Source: an uncultured Lachnospiraceae bacterium (GTDB lineage Bacteria > Bacillota > Clostridia > Lachnospirales > Lachnospiraceae). From it: DNA of 64,000 nucleotides. The position numbers were made by a program, and so were the translations under genes. Under the pieces are notes generated by a model. The model did not search any database. It worked only from the letters and a program-made list of their open reading frames with translations, and was not told the DNA's origin. Below are positions 1-7,883 of this stretch, piece after piece; positions within the stretch are counted from its first letter, which is position 1, and the number at the start of each line of letters is the position of its first letter. The stretch lies in contig CATBDC010000007.1 of NCBI GenBank assembly GCA_949502235.1, positions 1 through 64,000 of the forward strand. The letters are read 5' to 3'.

Positions 1-55
1 CTAGAGCACACGGTTCATACCCGTGGTGTCGCTGGTTCAAATCCAGTTCCCGCTA
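1..55 (+). tRNA. tRNA-Met (CAT), 3' part only
   Basis: The window opens inside a tRNA gene. The anticodon arm CACGG/CCGTG closes the loop TTCATAC with anticodon CAT at 16-18. The T arm at 31-47 has the loop TTCAAAT, followed by the 3' acceptor strand TCCCGCT at 48-54 and an A discriminator. CCA is not encoded. The 5' half lies outside the window, so initiator and elongator Met (or a CAT precursor modified to Ile) cannot be separated. Confidence 0.85.
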
Positions 56-59
56 CTAG

Positions 60-95
60 AGAATAGCCTGTATTTTACAGGCTATTCTTTTATTT
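60..95 (+). terminator. Rho-independent terminator after tRNA-Met
   Basis: A 12-bp inverted repeat, GAATAGCCTGTA with TACAGGCTATTC, has a small loop and is followed by a T-rich run. It closes the tRNA transcript before the next promoter. Confidence 0.85.
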
Positions 96-113
96 CCAGT
101 AATAATTAAATAG

Positions 114-142
114 TTGCAGAAGCGTCAGGATGACGGTATAAT
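114..142 (+). promoter_or_regulatory. Sigma-A type promoter of the receiver-alarmone synthetase gene
   Basis: TTGCAG at 114-119 and TATAAT at 137-142 are separated by 17 bp. The site lies directly downstream of the tRNA terminator and about 50 bp before the gene start at 190. Confidence 0.75.
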
Positions 143-189
143 AAAAGCAATTAGAATTGCTTACTTGGGATAGTGGACAGGGGGCTGTT

Positions 190-1260
190 ATGCAAAAGAT
201 ACTGGTAGTGGACGATGCAGAGATAAACCGTGAGCTTTTGGGCGATATTTTGAAAGAGGATTTTATCGTCCTTGAGGCGGAGAATGGAGAAGAGGCGCTT
301 GAAAGGCTTAAAGAGGACGCTAAGACGCTGTCGGCCATCCTCTTAGATTTGAATATGCCGAGGCTTGACGGCTTTGCAGTCATTGATGAGATGAAGAAAA
401 GGGGATGGATCAAGTGGATTCCTGTGCTGATTATAAGCAGTGAGTACTCGGTGGAGATTGAAAATAAGTGTTTTGAGCTTGGTGTTTCGGACTTTATCCA
501 TAAGCCCTTTGAGAGCCTGCTTGTGAAAAAAAGAATTAAAAATGCAGTGGCATTATTTTCTTATAAGAACCGTCTTGAACAGAAGGTGGAGGAGCAGGAG
601 GAGATTTTAAAGAAGCAGTCAGTGATTATTAAAAAGCAGGCGGAAAAGCTTAAGCAGCTTAAGCCCTTTGATAAGCTGATGCTGGAATACCATGCCGCGA
701 TTATGGAGGTTGAAACGAGGCTTAAGGTGTTAAATGAGGAATTTTCCCAGGAGTACAACCGAAATCCTTTTGAATCTATTAAGAGCCGGCTTAAGTCTCC
801 CACAAGTATTTTCGAGAAACTAGAGCGCAAAGGCTTCCCGGTTACGGTAGAAAGCATCCGGGAAAATCTGACGGATGTGGCAGGACTTAGGGTCATCTGT
901 TCCTTCCCGGACGACATTTACCGCCTGGCAAATCTTTTTACAAGGCAGGATGATATTATCCTTCTAAGGGAAAAGGATTATATCAAAAATCCGAAATCAA
1001 ATGGCTACAGGAGCCTCCACCTTATTCTTGGCGTGCCGGTATATCTGTCCAATGAGAAGATGCATGTAAAGACAGAGGTACAGTTTCGGACCATTGCCAT
1101 GGATTTCTGGGCGAGCCTGGAGCATAAGCTGAAATATAAAAAAAATGTGGATAATGCAGATGAGATCGTGTCCCAGCTTAAGCAGTGCGCGGATTCCATA
1201 GAGATGCTGGATTATCAGATGCAGGAGATCAGGAATAAGATTGATCGTTCCAGAGAATGA
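190..1260 (+). CDS. Response-regulator receiver domain fused to a small alarmone (p)ppGpp synthetase
   Basis: This 356-residue protein joins two modules. Residues 1-120 form a CheY-like receiver with acidic pair D8/D9, phosphoacceptor D53 in LLDLNMP, switch S83 and K105 in HKPF. A charged coiled coil at about 128-160 leads into a RelQ-like RelA/SpoT synthetase domain (about 165-345) with RIKSRLK-type start, DVAGLRVICSF at 229-239, the G-loop NPKSNGYRSLH at 267-277 with Y273, and TEVQFRT at 295-301. There is no HD hydrolase domain, TGS or ACT. Family knowledge says such domains transfer pyrophosphate from ATP to GTP or GDP. I infer that phosphorylation of the receiver gates alarmone synthesis. 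The start at 190 was chosen over the in-frame ATG at 157 because a GGGGG-type ribosome site lies just before it and the receiver begins there. No cognate kinase is adjacent. Confidence 0.9.
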   Translation: MQKILVVDDAEINRELLGDILKEDFIVLEAENGEEALERLKEDAKTLSAILLDLNMPRLDGFAVIDEMKKRGWIKWIPVLIISSEYSVEIENKCFELGVSDFIHKPFESLLVKKRIKNAVALFSYKNRLEQKVEEQEEILKKQSVIIKKQAEKLKQLKPFDKLMLEYHAAIMEVETRLKVLNEEFSQEYNRNPFESIKSRLKSPTSIFEKLERKGFPVTVESIRENLTDVAGLRVICSFPDDIYRLANLFTRQDDIILLREKDYIKNPKSNGYRSLHLILGVPVYLSNEKMHVKTEVQFRTIAMDFWASLEHKLKYKKNVDNADEIVSQLKQCADSIEMLDYQMQEIRNKIDRSRE

Positions 1261-1279
1261 TACGAAGGTCAGATATTTT

Positions 1280-1305
1280 GTTACTGCGGATAAAGTGAGC
1301 AGTAA
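1280..1305. repeat. Divergent copy of the GTTACTGT palindromic repeat
   Basis: GTTACTGC and GCAGTAA flank an 11-nt centre that includes GTGA. The arms pair perfectly over 7 bp. It lies between the alarmone synthetase and ispF and may form a hairpin in the transcript. Confidence 0.55.
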
Positions 1306-1362
1306 AGATATTTTTGATTCCATAAGATTATGATAAGAAAACAAAAAAGGCAGGGAAGAAAT

Positions 1363-1917
1363 ATGCGGATTGGCATGGGATATGATGTCCACCGTCTTGT
1401 AGAGGGACGGGATTTGATTATAGGCGGCGTAAAGATTCCGTATGAAAAGGGGCTTCTGGGACATTCGGACGCGGATGTGCTTCTTCATGCGGTTATGGAT
1501 GCTCTTTTAGGCGCGGCGGCGCTTGGGGATATCGGGAAGCATTTCCCGGATACAGATCCTGCATACAAGGGAATATCCAGTCTCAAGCTTCTTGAAAAAA
1601 CAGGAGAGCTGATTGAGGAAAAGCTGTATGTAATTGGAAATATTGATGCGGTGATTATCGCACAGAAGCCAAAGATGGCGCCTTATATTGAAACTATGAG
1701 AGAAAATGTGGCGAAGACCCTTCATATTGAAAAGGATCAGATTAATATAAAGGCAACCACAGAGGAGGGGCTTGGCTTTACGGGGAGCGGAGAGGGGATT
1801 TCCGCCCAGGCGGCAGTATGCCTGGAGACGATTCAGAATTACAGCTATCAGGTAAACTGTGAAGGATGCGGAGGCTGTCCGCGGGCAGGAGTGAAGGATG
1901 GAGATACGCAGGCTTAA
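1363..1917 (+). CDS. ispF: 2-C-methyl-D-erythritol 2,4-cyclodiphosphate synthase with a cysteine-rich C-terminal tail
   Basis: This enzyme cyclises CDP-methylerythritol 2-phosphate to the cyclodiphosphate in the non-mevalonate isoprenoid pathway. The zinc ligands D8, H10 and H42 sit in YDVHRL and in the [11 protein letters not shown] segment, and the family motif [15 protein letters not shown] is present. The protein has 184 residues, about 25 more than the usual 155-160. The extra tail carries C166, C169 and C172 (CEGCGGC) and is hydrophilic. The start at 1363 has an AGGGA ribosome site; an upstream in-frame ATG at 1330 would add a basic 11-residue leader with no family support. The 3' end overlaps the next gene by 20 bp, so translation is probably coupled. 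Confidence 0.95.
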   Translation: MRIGMGYDVHRLVEGRDLIIGGVKIPYEKGLLGHSDADVLLHAVMDALLGAAALGDIGKHFPDTDPAYKGISSLKLLEKTGELIEEKLYVIGNIDAVIIAQKPKMAPYIETMRENVAKTLHIEKDQINIKATTEEGLGFTGSGEGISAQAAVCLETIQNYSYQVNCEGCGGCPRAGVKDGDTQA

Positions 1918-2920
1918 CAGGCAGGAGCATATAAATACGAGACGGCTTTATGAGGAAGTATTTCCGGAGGATAGCCGGTCTTTTGTGGATTATTATTATA
2001 CGGAGAAGACAAAGGATAACTGCATTTACGCGGCAGAGGAGGACGGCGGCATTCAGGCCATGCTGCATCTGAACCCTTATGTGCTGATGGTAAATAAAGC
2101 AGCAAAGCCGGCGGATTACATTGTAGCCGTTGCCACGAGAGAAAAGTACAGAAGGCGCGGGTTTATGGCGGAATTAATGGCCGCGGCCCTTAAGAGTATG
2201 TATAAGGAGGGAAAGGCCTTTACCTTTCTGATGCCGGCGGCAGAAGGGATTTACCTGCCCCATGGTTTCCGTACTGTTTATGAGCAGGAAAGGAAGTTTA
2301 GAGGGAGCAGGGAGGAGATTCTAAAGGAGGCAGAAGCGCGGAACATGGAGGCTACTCCTGCAAAGGAAGCGGATGTGCCTCTTCTTGCCCGGACAGCAGA
2401 AAGATATCTGTCAGAGCGGTACCAGGTATATGCAAAGAGGGACGAGAAGTATTATATAAGGCTTCTTAAGGAGCTTTCAAGTGATGGTGCAGGGCTGTAT
2501 TTGTTCTGGAAGGAAGGAGAGATCAGGGATTACCGGATATTTGACGCAGATGATACCGGGGAAGGGCAGGAAAGGCCGAAGATTATGGTGCGGATTGTGG
2601 ATGTAAGGCGCATGCTTATGTCCATGGGGCTTAAAGGACTGACGGCGGCGTGCCTGACAGTGACAGATCCGGTGATTGAGGGAAATAACAGGTGCCTTAC
2701 CATCACAGGAACAGAGTATTCCGGGGTAATGCTTATGGACGGAAGGCCGGAAAACAGTGAGGGGACAGTGACAGCGGCGGCTCTTTCCGGTTTTCTTTTC
2801 GGGGCTTTAAGTGCAGAGGATATGTGTAAGGAGGAGGGGGTAAGCCTTTCCGGGCGGCTTATAGGAGAGCTTGGAAAAATCATACCCCTGACGCGGATAT
2901 TTTTAAATGAGGCTGTATAA
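1898..2920 (+). CDS. GNAT-family N-acetyltransferase, Eis-like
   Basis: The 340-residue protein has an N-terminal GNAT fold (about 1-145) with the acetyl-CoA loop in [16 protein letters not shown] (Q/RxxG/A-type RRRGF), a second GNAT-like half (about 150-230), and a C-terminal SCP2-like region (about 250-340) that ends in a hydrophobic strand pattern. This three-part order is that of the Eis family, which acetylates amines such as aminoglycosides or other amino substrates. The substrate here is unknown. The start overlaps the end of ispF and has an AGGAGTGAAGG ribosome site inside ispF. No promoter is seen between them, so the two genes are likely one transcript. Confidence 0.85.
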   Translation: MEIRRLNRQEHINTRRLYEEVFPEDSRSFVDYYYTEKTKDNCIYAAEEDGGIQAMLHLNPYVLMVNKAAKPADYIVAVATREKYRRRGFMAELMAAALKSMYKEGKAFTFLMPAAEGIYLPHGFRTVYEQERKFRGSREEILKEAEARNMEATPAKEADVPLLARTAERYLSERYQVYAKRDEKYYIRLLKELSSDGAGLYLFWKEGEIRDYRIFDADDTGEGQERPKIMVRIVDVRRMLMSMGLKGLTAACLTVTDPVIEGNNRCLTITGTEYSGVMLMDGRPENSEGTVTAAALSGFLFGALSAEDMCKEEGVSLSGRLIGELGKIIPLTRIFLNEAV

Positions 2921-2942
2921 GGATAGGAGGGAGGAACGTGTT

Positions 2943-4055
2943 ATGAATGAGACAAGACCATTTGTGGACTGGAAGCTGGCAGAGGAATTTATGACAGCAG
3001 TATTTGAAAAATACGGCGTGCCGAAGGAGGATGCCCTTATCTGTGCGGATGTGCTTCTTGAAAGCGACAGGAGGGGGATTGAAAGCCATGGCTGCAACAG
3101 GTTCAAGCCTATTTATATTGACAGGATAAAGGAAGGTATCCTGAATCCAAAGACAGAGTTTGAGGTGATAAGGGAAGCTCCTGCCACGGCTGTGATAGAC
3201 GGACATAACGGGATCGGCATGGTAATCGGGACGAAGGCTATGCAGCTTGCCATTGACAAGGCGAAGACCTACGGAATAGGTATGACGGCAGTCCGCAATT
3301 CTACTCATTATGGAATTGCAGGGTATTATGTGACGATGTGTACGGAAAATAATATGATTGGTATCACGGGAACTAACGCAAGGCCCTCGATTGCCCCAAC
3401 CTTCGGGGTGGAAAATATGCTGGGTACGAACCCTATTACCTTCGGGCTTCCTACGGATGAGGAGTTTCCCTTTGTTCTGGACTGTGCTACCTCGATTTCC
3501 CAGCGGGGCAAGATAGAATTTTACGAAAGGAACGGGATGGACACACCGGCAGGCATGGTGATTGGAAACGATGGGCAGGCGCTGACAGACAGCGGACAGA
3601 TACTTAAGGACTTAACCTGCGGGAAGGCGGCCCTTGCGCCTCTTGGGGGAATCGGGGAGGAGATGGCAGGCTATAAAGGCTATGGCTATGCCACAGTGGT
3701 AGAAATCCTCTCGGCAGCTCTTCAGGCAGGGAGCTTTCTTCATATGCTGTCAGGCAAGGATGCAGAAGGAAACAAGATTCCTTATCCCCTGGGTCATTTC
3801 TTTATCGCTATTGATCCGGAGGCCTTTATGGGGGCTGACAGCTTTAAAAAGACAGCAGGGCAGATTCTAAGGGAGCTTCGGGCATCGAAGAAGGCTCCGG
3901 GAAAGGATCGCATCTACACGGCCGGCGAGAAGGAATATGAGATCTGGAAATTCCGGAAGGATAAGGGAGTTCCGGTAGGGGAGGCCGTACAGAAGGAATT
4001 TATTGCAATGCGGGATGAGCTTAAGCTTACACAGTTTAAGTTTTCGTTTGAATAG
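2943..4055 (+). CDS. Ldh-family (malate/L-lactate/ureidoglycolate type) NAD(P)-dependent dehydrogenase
   Basis: This 370-residue protein belongs to the LDH2/MDG2 family, which reduces or oxidises 2-hydroxy acids and related substrates with NAD(P). Family features are the SDRRGIESHGCNR segment near residue 40, NSTHYGIAGYY near 120, GTNPITFGLP near 165 and LDCATS followed by a short linker. The long C-terminal half with GGIGEEMAGYKGYG fits the family. Substrate specificity cannot be read from sequence, and malate, lactate or sulfolactate are all possible. The start at 2943 has the ribosome site AGGAGGGAGG; the ATG at 2907 lies inside the previous gene and lacks one. The gene is 22 bp after the acetyltransferase and ends at a terminator. 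Confidence 0.9.
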   Translation: MNETRPFVDWKLAEEFMTAVFEKYGVPKEDALICADVLLESDRRGIESHGCNRFKPIYIDRIKEGILNPKTEFEVIREAPATAVIDGHNGIGMVIGTKAMQLAIDKAKTYGIGMTAVRNSTHYGIAGYYVTMCTENNMIGITGTNARPSIAPTFGVENMLGTNPITFGLPTDEEFPFVLDCATSISQRGKIEFYERNGMDTPAGMVIGNDGQALTDSGQILKDLTCGKAALAPLGGIGEEMAGYKGYGYATVVEILSAALQAGSFLHMLSGKDAEGNKIPYPLGHFFIAIDPEAFMGADSFKKTAGQILRELRASKKAPGKDRIYTAGEKEYEIWKFRKDKGVPVGEAVQKEFIAMRDELKLTQFKFSFE

Positions 4056-4057
4056 AG

Positions 4058-4085
4058 CCGGGGGAGCTGCCCCGGTTTTTTTCTT
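4058..4085 (+). terminator. Rho-independent terminator after the Ldh-family gene
   Basis: CCGGGG and CCCCGG arms with a short GAGCTG-type loop are followed by a run of seven T. It begins a few bases after the stop codon. Confidence 0.88.
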
Positions 4086-4165
4086 TAGAAAATCTTTTCT
4101 TTTTCAAGCGGAGGGTCTTAAGATTTTCCGGTTATACTTTTTGACGTAGAATGGAGGACATAAGA

Positions 4166-4873
4166 ATGGAAGTAAATCATGTTTTAATTGTGGAGGATGA
4201 TAAGGAGATAAGAGAAGGCGTGGAAATCTACCTGAAAAGCCAGGGATATGTAGTATTTCAGGCAACAGACGGCATTGAGGGTCTTCAGGTCATTGAAAAG
4301 GAGGAAATCCATCTGGCAATCGTAGATGTGATGATGCCGCGGATGGACGGGATTGCCATGACGGTGAAGCTTCGGGAAAAGCATGATTTTCCGGTGATTT
4401 TCCTGTCGGCAAAATCAGAGGAGGTGGATAAAATCCTGGGGCTCAATATGGGGGCGGATGACTATGTGACAAAGCCCTTTACCCCTATGGAGCTTTTGGC
4501 AAGAGTAAATTCCCAGCTTCGCCGATACCGGAAATTCTTAGAGAAGCTCGAAGGCCCGGAGAAGAAATCGAATCTCCATACCATCGGCGGCCTGGAGATT
4601 AACGAGGACACAGTGGAGGTGACAGTGGACGGGGAGCCGGTGAAGGTGACGCCCATTGAGTACAAGATCCTGCTTCTTCTCATTAAGAATCCGGGGCGGG
4701 TGTTCTCGGCAGAAGAGATCTATGAGAGGGTATGGAATGAACGGGCAGTCAGCACGGACACCATTATGGTGCATGTGCGAAACATCAGAGAGAAAATTGA
4801 AATTAATCCAAAGGAACCAAAATATTTGAAGGTGGTGTGGGGCGTTGGGTATAAGATTGAAAAACAGCCATAA
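4166..4873 (+). CDS. OmpR/PhoB-family response regulator
   Basis: The 235-residue protein has a receiver domain (about 1-120) with acidic D11/D12, phosphoacceptor D54 in IVDVMMP and the VTKPF lysine near residue 104. A winged-helix DNA-binding domain (about 135-233) follows with VTPIEYKILLLL and the recognition region VSTDTIMVHVRNIREK. It probably controls transcription under the kinase encoded directly downstream. The start at 4166 was chosen over ATG 4151 because GGAGGA at 4153-4158 is an ideal ribosome site for it, and that site overlaps the upstream ATG. The gene overlaps the kinase gene by 29 bp. Confidence 0.93.
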   Translation: MEVNHVLIVEDDKEIREGVEIYLKSQGYVVFQATDGIEGLQVIEKEEIHLAIVDVMMPRMDGIAMTVKLREKHDFPVIFLSAKSEEVDKILGLNMGADDYVTKPFTPMELLARVNSQLRRYRKFLEKLEGPEKKSNLHTIGGLEINEDTVEVTVDGEPVKVTPIEYKILLLLIKNPGRVFSAEEIYERVWNERAVSTDTIMVHVRNIREKIEINPKEPKYLKVVWGVGYKIEKQP

Positions 4874-6923
4874 ATCGGCGGTACTTCTAATTTGCATAAC
4901 AATTCTTCTGCCGGCTCTTTATATCATGAACCGGTATGGCACGTATTATAATAATCTCTGGATAGAGAAGGAGGATATAAGGAGCAGTATTCTGGTTTCA
5001 GAGGATTTCCTGGAAAATTTTCTGGAGATAGGCTATATTCTTTATAATACCGAGAAGGACAGGGATCATATGGATGCTGCAGAGGCAAAAACTATCCTGA
5101 AGGATTCCTTCTATTTTATTAATACAGAATATGAGCTTCTCTATCCTTATCTGGATTACAGGGCGGAGGATGAAGAGGGAACAGTGGTGGACGCAAGCAC
5201 GGCAAATGCGGGTCATACACTGACAAAGCAGAGTATAGATTCCTATGCTCTTGGATTCATCGTGTCTTATGACGCGGACGGCAGGATGGATATAGAACAT
5301 ATTTACGGGGAATACGCAGAAGAGCAGAGCGTATCTCTAAGACGTCTGATGGGGAATCCTGAGAGTGAGTGGCAGCTGTTTACGGAAGGCGGAGAGGACT
5401 TTGGGCTTTTGAAGCCAGAGAACCGGACCTACTATTTTGCCATGACAGAGGAGAATCTGGATAAATATGTGGACAATGTTTATTTTGACGATTACCAGCT
5501 TCAGAGTCTTCCGCAGGACATCGCGGATATTCAGATTATTCTTATGCTGCTTGTGGCAGCGGCGGCATGGATTTATCCTAAGCTTTCCTTTCTGCAGACT
5601 GGAAATGAAAGGATTTTTAAGGTTCCCATTGAAGGGGCGCTGCTTGCTGCAGTGCTTGTTTACAGTATGACGGATGGTCTTTTTACGGAGCTTATTTTCC
5701 GCACCAGTATTAATGGGGAGGCATGGGGCGAGCTGTTTCTGGTTATGCTTTTTGCCTGCTCCTACTGGCTGTCAGGGTGCGCGAGACAGATTTATGTGCT
5801 GGGGCCGGCCAGATATATAAAGGAGAGGGTGCTTTTATATTCCTCCTGGCATCATATTAAAAGAGCGTGGAGGACGGTTACAAGGAAGGCGGGGGAATGG
5901 GTTTCAGGACTCTACCATTCACTGGAGCATATTGACCTTACGGAAAACAGCAATAAGGCAATTTTGAAAATTGTAGCATGTAATTTTGGAATTCTTATGG
6001 TTTTCTGCATGATGTGGTTCTGGGGGATTATGGCGCTTGTTATCTATTCTGTGATTTTGTTTTTTATTCTGCGGAAGTACTATAATGACCTGAGGGAAAA
6101 ATATCAGGTGCTTTTAAAGGCAACCAATGAGATTGCGGAAGGGAACCTGGAGGCAGAGATTACGGAGGATCTTGGAATCTTTACTCCGTTTCGCACGGAG
6201 ATAGCGAAGATTCAGACAGGATTTCAGAAGGCGGTCGCAGAGGAAGTGAAAAGCCAGCGTATGAAGACAGAGCTTATTACAAATGTGTCTCATGATCTGA
6301 AAACACCTCTTACGGCGATTATTACCTATGTGAATCTTTTGAAGGAGGAGCAGGATCCGGAAAAAAGAAAGGATTATACCGAGGTTCTGGAGAGAAAGTC
6401 GCTGCGCCTTAAGGTGCTGATAGAGGATTTATTTGAAATCAGCAAGGCGAGTAGCAAAAATGTCACACTGGACATTGTAGATGTGGATATTGTGAATTTA
6501 TTTAAGCAGGTAAAGCTTGAGCTTGAAGACAAGTTTAAGGCGGCAGAGGTGGATTTCAGGTACACCTACCCTGAGGAAAAGCTTATTACGCCTTTAGACA
6601 GCCAGAAAACCTACCGTATTTTTGAAAACCTTCTTGTGAATATTTCAAAATATTCCCTGCCCCATACAAGGGCCTACGTGGAGATTGTAAGGGAGGAGGG
6701 GGAGGCAGTCATCCGCCTGAAAAATATCTCGGCGGCAGAGCTTACCTTTAACCCGGAGGAAATTACGGAACGTTTTGTAAGAGGGGACGTATCAAGAAAT
6801 ACAGAAGGCTCAGGGCTTGGCCTTGCGATTGTGAAAAGCTTTACAGAGCTTCAGAAGGGAAGCTTTTTCATCGAGACAGAGGCAGATCTATTTAAGGCCG
6901 AGCTCCGGTTCAGGCTTAAATAG
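4845..6923 (+). CDS. Membrane sensor histidine kinase, partner of the preceding regulator
   Basis: This 692-residue kinase starts with one membrane segment (about 12-30), has an extracytoplasmic region of about 190 residues, then a block of membrane segments (about 230-400), a HAMP-like linker near 410-460 and the kinase core. The phosphorylated H483 lies in NVSHDLKTPL, the N box in NLLVNISKYS and the G box in EGSGLGLAIVK near 655. The extra transmembrane block between sensor and HAMP is typical of Lachnospiraceae kinases of this type. The likely start is TTG at 4845; an in-frame TTG at 4857 is also possible, and neither has a strong separate ribosome site because translation is coupled to the regulator. 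The signal sensed is unknown. Confidence 0.9.
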   Translation: MGIRLKNSHKSAVLLICITILLPALYIMNRYGTYYNNLWIEKEDIRSSILVSEDFLENFLEIGYILYNTEKDRDHMDAAEAKTILKDSFYFINTEYELLYPYLDYRAEDEEGTVVDASTANAGHTLTKQSIDSYALGFIVSYDADGRMDIEHIYGEYAEEQSVSLRRLMGNPESEWQLFTEGGEDFGLLKPENRTYYFAMTEENLDKYVDNVYFDDYQLQSLPQDIADIQIILMLLVAAAAWIYPKLSFLQTGNERIFKVPIEGALLAAVLVYSMTDGLFTELIFRTSINGEAWGELFLVMLFACSYWLSGCARQIYVLGPARYIKERVLLYSSWHHIKRAWRTVTRKAGEWVSGLYHSLEHIDLTENSNKAILKIVACNFGILMVFCMMWFWGIMALVIYSVILFFILRKYYNDLREKYQVLLKATNEIAEGNLEAEITEDLGIFTPFRTEIAKIQTGFQKAVAEEVKSQRMKTELITNVSHDLKTPLTAIITYVNLLKEEQDPEKRKDYTEVLERKSLRLKVLIEDLFEISKASSKNVTLDIVDVDIVNLFKQVKLELEDKFKAAEVDFRYTYPEEKLITPLDSQKTYRIFENLLVNISKYSLPHTRAYVEIVREEGEAVIRLKNISAAELTFNPEEITERFVRGDVSRNTEGSGLGLAIVKSFTELQKGSFFIETEADLFKAELRFRLK

Positions 6924-6934
6924 GAGAGAAACAT

Positions 6935-6998
6935 AAAAATGCGGCGAAGGGAAGAAGGCTGCTGTGAGCAGTAACTTCTTCCCTTCTCCGCATTTTTG
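6935..6998 (+). terminator. Long hairpin terminator carrying a GTGAGCAGTAAC repeat fragment at its tip
   Basis: Arms AAAAATGCGG/CCGCATTTTT and AAGGGAAGAAG/CTTCTTCCCTT form a nearly continuous stem of about 21 bp. The apical 17 nt contain GCTGTGAGCAGTAAC, a half copy of the dispersed palindromic repeat. The T-rich 3' end suits termination of the two-component operon, and the A-rich 5' end could work on the other strand. Confidence 0.85.
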
Positions 6999-7115
6999 CA
7001 GAGTAGACAAAAACAAACATGTGTGTTAAACTGTGTTTATTCATGAATGGTTACCAAATGTAACACAGAATAGAAAAATCGCATATCTTGTTGTAGACAG
7101 AGGATGATTTTGAAG

Positions 7116-7142
7116 ATTACTGTGAACAGAGCGGACAGTAAC
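7116..7142. repeat. Copy of the 27-bp GTTACTGT palindromic repeat, upstream of cysE
   Basis: The copy differs from the inferred consensus at four positions but keeps TTACTGTGAAC and GGACAGTAAC ends. It lies in the cysE leader, within an apparent upstream extension of that reading frame. That argues that the extension is not translated. Confidence 0.7.
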
Positions 7143-7169
7143 GATTTTTTAGTTGAGGAGCGTAGTGAT

Positions 7170-7853
7170 ATGGGATTGATTTCTTACATTAAGGAAGAGA
7201 TACAGGTAATACGGGAGAGGGATCCGGCAATCAGATCGAATCTGGAGGTATTTCTTTATCCCAGCTTCAAGGCGATTTTGAGCTACCGTGCGGCCCATAA
7301 GCTGTTTCTTAAAAAGCATTATTTTCTTGCCAGGTGGGTCTCACAGCGGGCAGTAAGAAAGACAGGGATTGAGATACACCCCGGAGCGGTTATCGGAAAG
7401 GGACTTTTCATTGACCACGGAAGCGGGGTCATTATCGGTGAGACGGCAGAGCTCGGGGATAATGTGACGCTGTACCAGGGAGTGACTTTGGGCGGCACGG
7501 GCAAGGAAAAGGGGAAAAGACATCCCACTTTGGAGGATAATGTTATGGTCAGCGCCGGGGCAAAGGTATTAGGCTCCTTTACCATCGGAAAGAATTCTAA
7601 AATCGGCGCGGGAAGCGTGGTGCTAAAAGAGGTGCCGCCCAACTGTACGGTTGTGGGCGTCCCGGGGCGTATTGTGAAGATGGGAGACGAGAGGATCCCC
7701 CGGATGGATATGGATCACGTACATCTCCCGGATCCCATAAGCAATGATATCAGGGAGCTTCAGGCCGATAATCTCCGCATGCATAAAAGACTTTCGGAAA
7801 TTGAAAGAAAAATGAAATGCATGCAGGAGGATGATATAGACATATTGGATTAA
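7170..7853 (+). CDS. cysE: Serine O-acetyltransferase
   Basis: CysE acetylates L-serine with acetyl-CoA to give O-acetylserine, the first step of cysteine synthesis. The 227-residue protein has a short N-terminal helical domain followed by left-handed beta-helix hexapeptide repeats with the family signature around IEIHPGAVIGKGLFIDHG and TLYQGVTLGGTGKEKGKRHP. The H in DHGSG and the later ASP/HIS-type residues are conserved. The C-terminal tail is longer than in many short CysE proteins and has a predicted coiled stretch LQADNLRMHKRLSEIERK. Start 7170 has a GAGGAG ribosome site. A further upstream in-frame ATG at 7104 would translate the dispersed repeat at 7116-7142 and is rejected. The gene begins the conserved cysE-cysS-mrnC-rlmB cluster. 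Confidence 0.95.
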   Translation: MGLISYIKEEIQVIRERDPAIRSNLEVFLYPSFKAILSYRAAHKLFLKKHYFLARWVSQRAVRKTGIEIHPGAVIGKGLFIDHGSGVIIGETAELGDNVTLYQGVTLGGTGKEKGKRHPTLEDNVMVSAGAKVLGSFTIGKNSKIGAGSVVLKEVPPNCTVVGVPGRIVKMGDERIPRMDMDHVHLPDPISNDIRELQADNLRMHKRLSEIERKMKCMQEDDIDILD

Positions 7854-7883
7854 AAATGCAAAATAAAAAGGAGAAGTAAACAG

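Noticed and set aside
157-189. Extension of the receiver-synthetase fusion by 11 residues
   Set aside because: The ATG at 190 has a better ribosome site and begins the receiver domain; the extension lacks family support.
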